A stretch of DNA of 10,121 nucleotides from a bacterium (GTDB lineage: Bacteria > 4484-113 > JALSIF01): positions 1-10,121 of the forward strand of contig JALSIF010000287.1 in NCBI GenBank assembly GCA_026981635.1, written 5' to 3'. The notes beneath the pieces were generated by a model. It had not been told where the DNA came from. It saw nothing but the letters and a program-made list of their open reading frames with translations, and did not search any database. The translations under genes and the position numbers were made by a program. Numbering within the stretch: position 1 is the first letter of the stretch; each line of letters opens with the position of its first letter. Positions 1-6,190 of the stretch are shown piece by piece.

Positions 1-648
1 ACGGTGCGCATCTCCAGCCGCTCCTTCCGCGACGAGACCAGGGCCGACCGTCTCCCCGAGGGAGCGGGTGAGGTGGTGGGGATGCTCAACTTCTCCTCAC
101 CCCTGGATGCCCGTTTCGGCAGTGACCTCATGGCCCGCATCAGGCTCAGCCGCCAGCTCATCCCCGGTCAGCGCCTGAGGCTGTGGTTCTTCCCTCTGGA
201 GGGGGAGACCTGGGAGGTGACCGACGCGGTGGCCACGGTGGACCAGAGTGGCGAGCTGGCCCGGGTGGTCCTGCCAACGCAGGGGGAGGAGGGGGTAAAC
301 GGCCTCTACGGCCTTTTTGACGGCTCTCTGGCCACCACTCCCCTTGCCCCGCTGGAGCTTGTCCGCTTTGAGCTTTCCGCCACCACGGTGGCCCGCGGGG
401 AGGAGGTGGAGATCACGGTTGAGATCACCGACCCGGGAGAGGGGGAGCCGGTGGTGGTGATGGACGATGGGATCGGGCCCATCCACGGGATGTTTTCCGA
501 CATCGCTCAGCAGAAGGAGGGGTCCACCGTGACCCACACCGCCACCTGGAAGGCTCCCTCCCGCTCCGGCACCTACACCATTACACTCAGGGCCATCAAC
601 CGGAGCGGCTCTTTCATCGCCTCCTCGGTGGAGATCACCGTCCAGTAG
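1..648 (+). CDS. Partial protein with C-terminal Ig-like beta domain (5' end outside window)
   Basis: I do not recognise the family. The reading frame is open from base 1, so the true start lies upstream; the first GTG, at 4, need not be the start. About 215 residues are visible. The first hundred or so are mixed beta-type sequence rich in Arg, Gly and Leu. From about residue 118 the pattern of alternating hydrophobic residues (ELVRFELSATTVARGEEV, then a closing TYTITLRAIN stretch and SVEITVQ at the end) looks like one Ig-like or CARDB/Big-type beta sandwich ending at the stop. Such domains are common in secreted or surface proteins, but no signal peptide can be assessed because the N-terminus is missing. 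The cdd start lies 5 nt after the stop. Function unknown; surface or adhesion role is inference only. Confidence 0.7.
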   Translation, partial: TVRISSRSFRDETRADRLPEGAGEVVGMLNFSSPLDARFGSDLMARIRLSRQLIPGQRLRLWFFPLEGETWEVTDAVATVDQSGELARVVLPTQGEEGVNGLYGLFDGSLATTPLAPLELVRFELSATTVARGEEVEITVEITDPGEGEPVVVMDDGIGPIHGMFSDIAQQKEGSTVTHTATWKAPSRSGTYTITLRAINRSGSFIASSVEITVQ

Positions 649-653
649 GGCCG

Positions 654-1067
654 GTGGAGGAGGAGCTGAGAGGGCTGGCCGAGAAGCTCCTCCGGCGGGC
701 AGAGGCGGTAATCGCCCACGCCCACGCACCCCACAGCCGCTTCAGGGTGGCGGCGGCGGCCCTGCCAGGGGGGAGCGAGGAGGTCTTCGTGGGGGTAAAC
801 CTTGAGTCGGACACCTACGGGGCCACCCTCTGTGCGGAGCGGGTGGCGCTGGGGGCGATGGTGACGGCGGGATTTCACCGGCTCAGGGCCATCCTGGTGC
901 TCACCGAGGGTGATGAGCCAGCTCCCCCCTGCGGTATCTGTCGCCAGCTGATCAGCGAGCTTTCGCAGGGGGAGGCGCTGGTCTTCGGGGCGGCGGGGGG
1001 GAGGCTCGTGGTTTGGCGGATCGGGGAGCTCCTGCCCCACCCCTTCCGCCTGAAGGAGGAGGGCTAG
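654..1067 (+). CDS. cdd: Cytidine deaminase
   Basis: A 137-residue protein that should hydrolytically deaminate cytidine and deoxycytidine to uridine and deoxyuridine in the cytosol, for pyrimidine salvage. The zinc site is complete: TLCAERVAL places Cys60 and the catalytic Glu62, and PPCGICRQ gives Cys93 and Cys96. NLESDTYGAT at residues 49-58 matches the family's substrate loop (usually NVE..SYG.T), and APHSRFRVAAAAL at 25-37 matches the usual PYS.F.VGAAL. The length is that of the short, homotetrameric class. The start is GTG, 5 nt after the previous stop, with only a weak GGG upstream, so translation is probably coupled. The family is clear; blasticidin-type deaminases share the zinc motif, but the NLE/TYG loop favours Cdd. 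Confidence 0.93.
   Translation: MEEELRGLAEKLLRRAEAVIAHAHAPHSRFRVAAAALPGGSEEVFVGVNLESDTYGATLCAERVALGAMVTAGFHRLRAILVLTEGDEPAPPCGICRQLISELSQGEALVFGAAGGRLVVWRIGELLPHPFRLKEEG
1055..1060 (+). promoter_or_regulatory. Ribosome binding site deciding the start of the FlhB-like gene
   Basis: GGAGGA lies 9 nt before the GTG at 1070, inside the last codons of cdd. It supports a start at 1070 rather than the ATG at 1013, which would overlap cdd by 55 nt and add a low-complexity Pro/Gly-rich N-terminus not expected for this family. Confidence 0.7.
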
Positions 1068-1069
1068 CG

Positions 1070-1405
1070 GTGGAGGGGAAGGGCTGGTGGGAGCAGGGCC
1101 TTCCTGCAAAGATTGCCGTCGCCCTGCGCTACGAGCCAGAGGAGGAGCACGCCCCCCGGGTGGTGGTTAGTGGGCGGGGACACCTCGCCCAGCGGATCAT
1201 TGAGTTGGCCAGGGAAGAGGGGGTCTATGTCCACGAGGACCCGGTGCTGGCGGCGGCGCTGGCGGAACTCAGGATCGGGGAGCTCATCCCTCCCGAGCTC
1301 TATCAGGCGGTGGCCGAGGTGCTGGCCTTCGTCTATCGGATCAATGGGAAGCTAAAGCTTGAGGGAGGGGGGGACGATAAGTCTGAGGGAGCAAGGCAGG
1401 ACTAG
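1070..1405 (+). CDS. Stand-alone FlhB C-terminal-domain protein (FlhB2/YlqH type)
   Basis: A 111-residue soluble protein matching only the cytoplasmic C-terminal domain of the flagellar and type III export switch protein FlhB/YscU. LPAKIAVALRYEP (11-23) is the first strand, GRGHLAQRIIELAREEG (35-51) the central helix, VYVHEDPVLAAAL (52-64) the conserved 'P-x-LA' segment, and ELRIGELIPPELYQAVAEVL (66-85) the final helix. The membrane domain of full FlhB is absent, and so is the NPTH autocleavage motif: the protein begins at about the point where cleaved FlhB restarts. Stand-alone homologues are known in many bacteria, with a poorly defined role; some can stand in for part of FlhB. No flagellar gene is visible nearby. 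The stop is 2 nt before the pentapeptide-repeat start, so expression is probably coupled on both sides. Confidence 0.85.
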   Translation: MEGKGWWEQGLPAKIAVALRYEPEEEHAPRVVVSGRGHLAQRIIELAREEGVYVHEDPVLAAALAELRIGELIPPELYQAVAEVLAFVYRINGKLKLEGGGDDKSEGARQD

Positions 1406-1407
1406 GC

Positions 1408-2292
1408 ATGGCCATACCCATCACCCACCGCGAGCTTGAGCAGGTGCTGGAGAAGGACCCCCAGCGCTTTGTGGCGGAGAAGGAGCGCTGGGTGGAGGCC
1501 CACCGCCAGCGGCTGGTGCTTACCCCCAAGGGCTTGCGGGCCAATCTCTCCGGGCTTGACCTCTCCAATGTGGAGTTTCGCTACACCACCTTTGACTCTA
1601 CCGACTTCTCGCGGGCAAAGCTTTCCGGGGCGGTCTTTAACCGCTGCGAGTTTCACCGCTCCAAGTTCTGGGAGTCCGACCTGACCGACGCCACCTTTGT
1701 GGCCTGCAAGTTCTATCCCCCCGACTTTGCCGGTGCCCACCTGGAGCGCACCCTCTTCTTCAAGAGCCTGATGGACGGGCTCTGCCTGCCTAAGGTGCAC
1801 CTGGAACAGGCCGACTTTACCGCCTGCTCCGCCAAGGGGGCGGACCTGACCAGCGCCACCGGCAACAAGGTCTTCTGGATCAAGGTCAACTTCAAGGGGG
1901 CAAAGCTTTCCGGAATCAAGATAGTCCGCCTCTACTGCCGTCTGTCCGGATTTGAGGAGGCCGACCTTTCGGGGGCGGTGCTGGAGGAGGCGGTAATTGA
2001 GAAGTCGGTGCTCTACCGGGCCGACTTCTCCTCCGCCAGGCTCAGGGGGGCCAAGCTCACCGGCTCCTGGTTTGACCAGACCAGCTTTCGGGGTGCCGAT
2101 CTCACCGGGGCCGACCTGAGAGGCTGCGACATCACCAAGGCCATCTTTGACGATGCGGTCACCGAGGGGGTTATGTTTGACGAGCCGGAGGACCCCGAGC
2201 TTAGGGCACAGCACGAGGAGATCCGGCAGCGTCTGATGGGCAGCAAATCCCAGCCGGTCCATGGCGAGGCTGCCCCTGCCGAGGAGGACTAG
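1408..2292 (+). CDS. Pentapeptide-repeat protein
   Basis: A 294-residue protein dominated by tandem pentapeptides of the A(D/N)LXX type, running from about residue 46 (NLSGLDLSNVEF) to about 258. Good repeats include EADLSGA, YRADFSSARLRGAKLTG and RGADLTGADLRGCD. The family folds into a right-handed four-sided beta helix. An N-terminal charged helical stretch (about 1-40, EQVLEKDPQRFVAEKERWVEA) and a Glu/Pro-rich tail (about 259-294) flank it. No signal peptide or membrane segment is seen, so it is probably cytosolic. Qnr and MfpA, which protect DNA gyrase, belong to the same fold but are usually around 180-220 residues; nothing here proves that role. The repeat register weakens in the middle (about 95-180) with many F, K and C residues. 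It starts 2 nt after the FlhB-like stop and ends overlapping the convergent prenyl synthase stop. Confidence 0.9.
   Translation: MAIPITHRELEQVLEKDPQRFVAEKERWVEAHRQRLVLTPKGLRANLSGLDLSNVEFRYTTFDSTDFSRAKLSGAVFNRCEFHRSKFWESDLTDATFVACKFYPPDFAGAHLERTLFFKSLMDGLCLPKVHLEQADFTACSAKGADLTSATGNKVFWIKVNFKGAKLSGIKIVRLYCRLSGFEEADLSGAVLEEAVIEKSVLYRADFSSARLRGAKLTGSWFDQTSFRGADLTGADLRGCDITKAIFDDAVTEGVMFDEPEDPELRAQHEEIRQRLMGSKSQPVHGEAAPAEED
2289..2292. other. Shared convergent stop codons (CTAG)
   Basis: The palindrome CTAG supplies TAG to both strands: bases 2290-2292 end the plus-strand pentapeptide gene and bases 2291-2289, read on the minus strand, end the polyprenyl synthase gene. There is no intergenic space for a terminator hairpin, so any terminator must lie inside coding sequence, or the two transcripts run into each other. 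Confidence 0.95.
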
Positions 2293-3341
2293 CCGAAGAC
2301 CACGTCGGGGTTCTGGTAGAGCTCCTCCCTGACCCAGTCCGGCAGCAGGGCGTAGAGCCGGTCCTCAATGGCCTGGAACTGGGCGGCCCATTGGGGGGTG
2401 AGCAGGCGGTGGGAGATCCTGATCAGGGCACGGCGGGCGCTGCGGCGATAGCGCTCGGCAAGCTTTAGGGTGCGACTTATCCCGCCGCTCTGGACGATCA
2501 TCTCCAGCAGGCGGGCGGCCCCCTCCGGGGTGGGCTTTCGCTGGTAGGAAAGGATCAGCTCCCTTACCTCATCACCCTGCTCCTCCAGGGCGATGAGCAC
2601 CGGCAGGGTCACCCTCCCCTCCCTGAGGTCGGCAAAGATGGGTTTGCCGGTGAGCTCCGGGTCGCTTACGATGTCCAGCAGATCGTCCACCAGCTGGAAG
2701 GCGATGCCGAAGTTTCGCCCATACTCGCCGGCCGCCTCCTGCTGGTGGAGGGGGGCCCTGCCCAGGTGGGCGGCCATCCGTCCGCAGAGGCCAAACAGGG
2801 AGGCGGTCTTTAGCTCAATGATCTGGATCACCTTCTCCTCGTGGAGGGAGAAGTTGTTCTTGTTGACGATCTCCTCAATCACCCCCATGCCCAGCTCCTG
2901 GCTGGTGGCAAGCAGCATCTCGTTGAGCTCCGGGTCGCCCAGTCGATTGAGGGCGCGAAGCATCACCGCCAGCACATAATCGCCTACGATGACCGCCACC
3001 TCGTTTCCCAGCTTGGAGCGAGCGGTGGGCAGGCCGCGGCGGCGGTCGGCCTGGTCCACCACGTCGTCGTGGATCAGGGTGGCAGTGTGGAGCAGCTCGC
3101 AGCAGGCAGCGCAGGTGAGGGTGCTGTCGGTATCCTCCACCCGGAAGAGACCGGCAAAGGTCATCAGCAGGCGGGCGCGGATCATCTTGCCGGTGAGGCC
3201 CTCAAGCTGGCCAAGATATGGGGCGATGAGCTGGTGGTGCTGGCCGAGCAGGGAGGCGATCAGCTCCCTCACCTGTTGGGGGTTGAAGTGGTCGCTTCCC
3301 CCGAGCTCTACCTCAGCCTGGTAGCCGTCGGGCAGGGTCAT
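2289..3341 (-). CDS. ispB: All-trans polyprenyl diphosphate synthase
   Basis: A 350-residue enzyme that should add isopentenyl diphosphate units to an allylic primer to make the long side chain of a respiratory quinone. Both Asp-rich motifs are present: DDVVD at 92-96, followed by RRRG, and DDLLD at 219-223. GKMIRARLL (51-59) replaces the usual GGKR.RP, and TGKP (231-234) then DLREGRVTLPVL (238-249) match the conserved C-terminal block. The small Ala87, five residues before the first Asp (HTATLIHDD), is typical of long-chain producers rather than farnesyl or geranylgeranyl synthases. The exact length (hepta-, octa-, nonaprenyl) cannot be read from sequence, so the symbol is by similarity. The ATG lies inside resB, overlapping it by 29 nt, with a GAGG-type site 9 nt upstream, so translation is likely coupled to resB. 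Confidence 0.93.
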   Translation of the reverse strand: MTLPDGYQAEVELGGSDHFNPQQVRELIASLLGQHHQLIAPYLGQLEGLTGKMIRARLLMTFAGLFRVEDTDSTLTCAACCELLHTATLIHDDVVDQADRRRGLPTARSKLGNEVAVIVGDYVLAVMLRALNRLGDPELNEMLLATSQELGMGVIEEIVNKNNFSLHEEKVIQIIELKTASLFGLCGRMAAHLGRAPLHQQEAAGEYGRNFGIAFQLVDDLLDIVSDPELTGKPIFADLREGRVTLPVLIALEEQGDEVRELILSYQRKPTPEGAARLLEMIVQSGGISRTLKLAERYRRSARRALIRISHRLLTPQWAAQFQAIEDRLYALLPDWVREELYQNPDVVFG

Positions 3342-4926
3342 TCAGCTCTTCCTCAACCTCACGCAAGATACGCCGGGGGTTGCCCACCACCCCTTGACGC
3401 ACCAGTCTGAGCTGGACTCTCTTCCCCTTGACGCGGGCATATAGCTCATAGTAGGGGATGTAGAGGGAAAAGAGCGTACCCAGGATGATGAGGATGGAGG
3501 CGAGGTAGATGCCCGGCATGCCGGGGTTGTACTTGTAGGTAAAGACCGAAATGGGCCGGGTGCGCTCGGTGAGTTTTAGGCCGATGTTCTCAGTGAAAAA
3601 GACTGGTTCCTCACTGGAGACAATGTCACGGAAAACAACATCGTTGGTCAGCGGATCATAGACCTCAAGCACTGCGGTGGGGGGGAGAACCTCAATCACC
3701 CTACCGTCACGATAGACCGCCCCCTGCTTCACATCGGTGAAGGCCATGGGCATGGTAATTGCTTGCGGATTGTCTTGACCCGGAATGTGCTGGACGAGGC
3801 GGCCGTCCTGGGTAATCTGGAAGGGGAGACCCATGCTTACCTCAAACTGGCGGCTGAGTTCAGCCGTGCGACTGAAAATCTCAAAACCAACCATGCTGGA
3901 ATGGGCGTTCTGGTAGATGTCTATGCCCATAATGCGCAAGGGGCGGTTTACTTCAATGACCCATTTCTTTTCAGTGCCTGCGACTCTTGCGGTGACATAG
4001 CTTTTGTAGTCTCGGTTGCTTAGTGAAAAGAAGTGGGCAAACTTCTCGGGGGTCTCGGGACGCCGGGTCCACTCAGGGGGGTAGCGGAGGAAGTTGAGCG
4101 GGATCTCAAACCTTCTTAGCTCCAGCTCAACGGTGATTGGTCTTGCTCCAAGGGCAGTGACAATGGCCCGGCCCAGGGGGCCTTTGTTTTCGTAGGGGTC
4201 AACTGAGAAGACCTCCGTTTCCCCTTCTACGATGCCCACCGCTCCCTGGGCGGAGAAGATGGCCCCGTAGGTGGCAAAGACGACCAGCAGGGAGAGGCTG
4301 ACGTGGAGCAGGACCAAACCCCAGCGCTTGGCGATCCCCTTCTGGGCCAGCAGGCGCACCGCCCCCTCCTCGTCGGGGGTGCCCACCCGCACCCGCATCC
4401 TTAGCCTTCGCAGGGCCTCAGTGAGCTGGCGGACGGGGTCTTCCTCCTCCATCAGCTCCAGCTCGCGGCGGTCCCTGCCCACCCGAAAGAAAGAAGCGGG
4501 GCGGTCTACCGGTGGGGTAAAGGTCGCTTCCCAGGCCTCCTCCACCTTCTTGAAGGTGCAGACGAAGGCGGAGACGGCGATCCAGATGAGGAGCAGGTTG
4601 AAGTAGAAGGTGTGGAAGATGTCGGTTAGGCCTAGAAAGTGGAGCAACCATGCCTTGATGGGGCCGTAATACTCCACATATTCCACGGGCAGGGAGACGG
4701 TGTAGGGGATGAACCCGAATATCTTGGTGTCAATGAGGGTCACATAGCCCCGGGTCTGGAGCAGGGGCTCCTGGGAGATGATGGTGCCGGTGATGGAGAA
4801 GAAGCCCACGATGAGCAGGACCACCACCACAAAGGGGAGAGAGTTGAGCTTTTCCCAGATTAGGGTTAGCAGACCGGGCTCGGACTGAACCCTCTTGAGT
4901 TTAGCTGCCTGTGGGATGGTAGCCAC
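3313..4926 (-). CDS. resB: ResB (Ccs1), system II cytochrome c biogenesis protein
   Basis: A 537-residue membrane protein which, with CcsB, forms the system II synthase that moves heme across the cytoplasmic membrane and attaches it to apocytochrome c. Three membrane segments lie near residues 31-50, 107-124 and 203-223; the third carries the conserved His208 (LLHVSLSLLVV), expected to be a heme ligand. A large extracytoplasmic domain follows (about 225-465), then a fourth segment beginning MPGIYLASILIILG at 470 and a basic, charged cytoplasmic tail of about 45 residues. Length and layout fit ResB. The start is GTG with a weak AGGT site 8 nt upstream, 17 nt after the ccsB stop. The coding region for the extracytoplasmic domain is clearly less GC-rich than neighbouring genes. 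No ResA-like thioredoxin or CcdA gene is in view. Confidence 0.93.
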   Translation of the reverse strand: MATIPQAAKLKRVQSEPGLLTLIWEKLNSLPFVVVVLLIVGFFSITGTIISQEPLLQTRGYVTLIDTKIFGFIPYTVSLPVEYVEYYGPIKAWLLHFLGLTDIFHTFYFNLLLIWIAVSAFVCTFKKVEEAWEATFTPPVDRPASFFRVGRDRRELELMEEEDPVRQLTEALRRLRMRVRVGTPDEEGAVRLLAQKGIAKRWGLVLLHVSLSLLVVFATYGAIFSAQGAVGIVEGETEVFSVDPYENKGPLGRAIVTALGARPITVELELRRFEIPLNFLRYPPEWTRRPETPEKFAHFFSLSNRDYKSYVTARVAGTEKKWVIEVNRPLRIMGIDIYQNAHSSMVGFEIFSRTAELSRQFEVSMGLPFQITQDGRLVQHIPGQDNPQAITMPMAFTDVKQGAVYRDGRVIEVLPPTAVLEVYDPLTNDVVFRDIVSSEEPVFFTENIGLKLTERTRPISVFTYKYNPGMPGIYLASILIILGTLFSLYIPYYELYARVKGKRVQLRLVRQGVVGNPRRILREVEEELNDPARRLPG

Positions 4927-4943
4927 AGTCTGTACCTATGGAT

Positions 4944-6086
4944 TCAGAAGTTACCTGGCATGTAGTTATGGAGGCCGGGGGTCTCAAACCACGCGGTTAC
5001 ATAGTTGACCCCAACGAAGGTAATCATCACGATGAAGACCCCAAAGATGGCAAGCAGCCCCGAACGCAGACCCTTCCACCCTAGAACCAGGCGGTTATGG
5101 AGGTAGGCGGTGTAGAAGACCCAGGTGATGAAGGCCCAGGTCTCCTTGGGGTCCCAGCCCCAGAAGCGCCCCCAGGATTCGTTGGCCCACACTGCACCAA
5201 GGAAGATCCCTAGGGTGAGCAAGGGGTAGCCGAAGGCAATGAAGCGGTAGCTGAGGGCGTCAATGGTTTCCTGGCTGACGGATTGGGATATGGCCCGGCC
5301 AATCTTGGCCACCAGATAGATGATGGCCACTCCCACAAGCGCTTTCCCCGCCGTTAGTAGGAGTTCCACCCCCAGGATGGTGGGAGTTGAGACCTCAGCT
5401 CCCTTGAAACGGACCGACAGGTCATAACGGGGAAGGGCGAAGTGGAAGTAGACCTTGGTCAAGTACCAGACCCCGAAACCAGCCACGACCCACTTGGAGA
5501 GTAACCTCTCGGGGGAGATTCCTTTGTCATCCAAGTATTTGATGAGGTAGAGGAGGGCTAGGGCACCCCCAGTGAAAAGGGCGGCGTAGCTGATCATCAT
5601 GGTATTTATGTGGAGGGTCATCCAAATGGACTGGAGGGCAGGCATCAATGGTCTTGGTTCAATGCCGGCGGGGTCAATGGCACGGACGGGAAGGTCGGCC
5701 AGGTACTTGTTCACCGTGTAGCCAAGCAGGCCGTAATTGAAGAGCACGGTAGGGATAAAGAGCACTACCGCTCCGAAGGTGCGGTTTCTAATCAGCACTT
5801 CGCCCACGATGTAGATCAGGGCAGCCATCCAGCTGGCGTAGGAGAGGGCCTCAAAGAGGCTGGCGGCGGGAGTGACGAAGCCCCGCTCCTGGGTGTAGTA
5901 GTCCTGGATGCGCATGAGCAAGAAGAGGGTGTGGAGGAGGAAGGTGAGCAGGAGCAGGGCATTGGCGATGATCCCCATCAGGTGTTTTCTGATGAGGGTG
6001 GCGTAGGTGATGTAGCCCACCGTGCTGAGCACGTAGCCGGCCCCTGTCCCAATCAGGATCAGTCTGGTCAGCTCAATCCTGTCCAT
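4944..6086 (-). CDS. ccsB: CcsB (ResC/CcsA family) heme-handling protein of system II
   Basis: A 380-residue polytopic membrane protein, partner of ResB in cytochrome c heme ligation. The WWD heme-binding signature is intact at 305-318 (WGRFWGWDPKETWA). The expected conserved histidines are His159 (LHINTMMISYAAL) and His373 (GLHNY) on the outer face and His330 (YLHNR) in the membrane. Hydrophobic segments occur near 8-30, 37-58, 84-98, 104-125, 160-183, 200-217, 236-260, 283-300, 312-330 and 343-365. The gap between the LH motif and the WWD is longer than in compact chloroplast-type CcsA, and the extra sequence (about 185-275) adds two hydrophobic segments. The gene follows a 104-nt gap and begins with ATG without a Shine-Dalgarno sequence. 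Naming varies: ResC in Bacillus, CcsA in plastids. Confidence 0.94.
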   Translation of the reverse strand: MDRIELTRLILIGTGAGYVLSTVGYITYATLIRKHLMGIIANALLLLTFLLHTLFLLMRIQDYYTQERGFVTPAASLFEALSYASWMAALIYIVGEVLIRNRTFGAVVLFIPTVLFNYGLLGYTVNKYLADLPVRAIDPAGIEPRPLMPALQSIWMTLHINTMMISYAALFTGGALALLYLIKYLDDKGISPERLLSKWVVAGFGVWYLTKVYFHFALPRYDLSVRFKGAEVSTPTILGVELLLTAGKALVGVAIIYLVAKIGRAISQSVSQETIDALSYRFIAFGYPLLTLGIFLGAVWANESWGRFWGWDPKETWAFITWVFYTAYLHNRLVLGWKGLRSGLLAIFGVFIVMITFVGVNYVTAWFETPGLHNYMPGNF

Positions 6087-6096
6087 AGGTTAGTTG

Positions 6097-6125
6097 AGTT
6101 TATACTTTTGGAGGGCTTGTGTAAA
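6097..6125 (-). promoter_or_regulatory. Candidate ccsB-proximal promoter
   Basis: On the minus strand TTTACA (6125-6120, five of six to TTGACA) is followed after 17 nt by TAAACT (6102-6097). The latter starts within TATAAACT, so TATAAA at 6104-6099 is an alternative -10 with a 15-nt spacer. TAAACT ends 10 nt before the ccsB ATG, which has no ribosome binding site, so a leaderless or near-leaderless transcript would result. This is a pattern call only. Confidence 0.45.
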
Positions 6126-6136
6126 GTCTCACAAGC
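6115..6136. promoter_or_regulatory. Palindrome resembling a CRP/FNR-family operator
   Basis: GCTTGTG (6115-6121) and CACAAGC (6130-6136) form a perfect 7-bp inverted repeat around an 8-nt centre. The inner part reads TGTGT-N6-TCACA, nine of ten positions of the CRP-type TGTGA-N6-TCACA. It overlaps the -35 of the ccsB-proximal promoter candidate and lies in the leader of the distal one, so bound protein could activate or repress ccsB and resB. The binding family is inferred; no regulator gene is in the window. Confidence 0.5.
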
Positions 6137-6157
6137 TAGCCCCACCCTGGGATGACC

Positions 6158-6186
6158 ATTTTATACCCCAGGAGGGTATAGGGCAA
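6158..6186 (-). promoter_or_regulatory. Candidate distal promoter for ccsB-resB
   Basis: TTGCCC (6186-6181) and TAAAAT (6163-6158, five of six to TATAAT) are separated by exactly 17 nt on the minus strand, just past the kinase stop codon. A transcript would start near 6151 and carry a leader of about 65 nt before ccsB. The -10 is good and the -35 mediocre (four of six). Confidence 0.5.
6162..6180. repeat. Inverted repeat TATACCC-N5-GGGTATA, possible operator
   Basis: A perfect 7-bp inverted repeat (6162-6168 and 6174-6180) with a 5-nt centre fills the spacer of the distal ccsB promoter candidate, a classic repressor position. As RNA it could form a short hairpin after the kinase gene, but no U run follows, so a Rho-independent terminator is unlikely. 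Confidence 0.5.
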
Positions 6187-6190
6187 GGGG

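Noticed and set aside
1013-1069. Upstream ATG start for the FlhB-like protein
   Set aside because: It would overlap cdd by 55 nt and add a Pro/Gly-rich extension foreign to the family; the GTG at 1070 has a good GGAGGA site.
97-1109. Two long minus-strand frames opposite the Ig-like gene and cdd
   Set aside because: Pro/Arg/Gly-rich sequence without motifs, overlapping well-supported plus-strand genes.
1402-2262. Long open frame on the minus strand opposite the pentapeptide-repeat gene
   Set aside because: Its sequence is low-complexity Gly/Leu/Pro/Val with no family features and lies antisense to an unmistakable pentapeptide-repeat protein; GC-rich codon bias opens this frame.
1408-2292. 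Calling the pentapeptide protein a quinolone-resistance Qnr
   Set aside because: It shares the fold only; it is longer and has extra N- and C-terminal parts, and no diagnostic Qnr feature can be read.
6162-6180. Rho-independent terminator after the histidine kinase
   Set aside because: The hairpin is real but the minus strand continues AAATGG, with no T run, and the repeat coincides with a promoter spacer, so an operator is the better reading.
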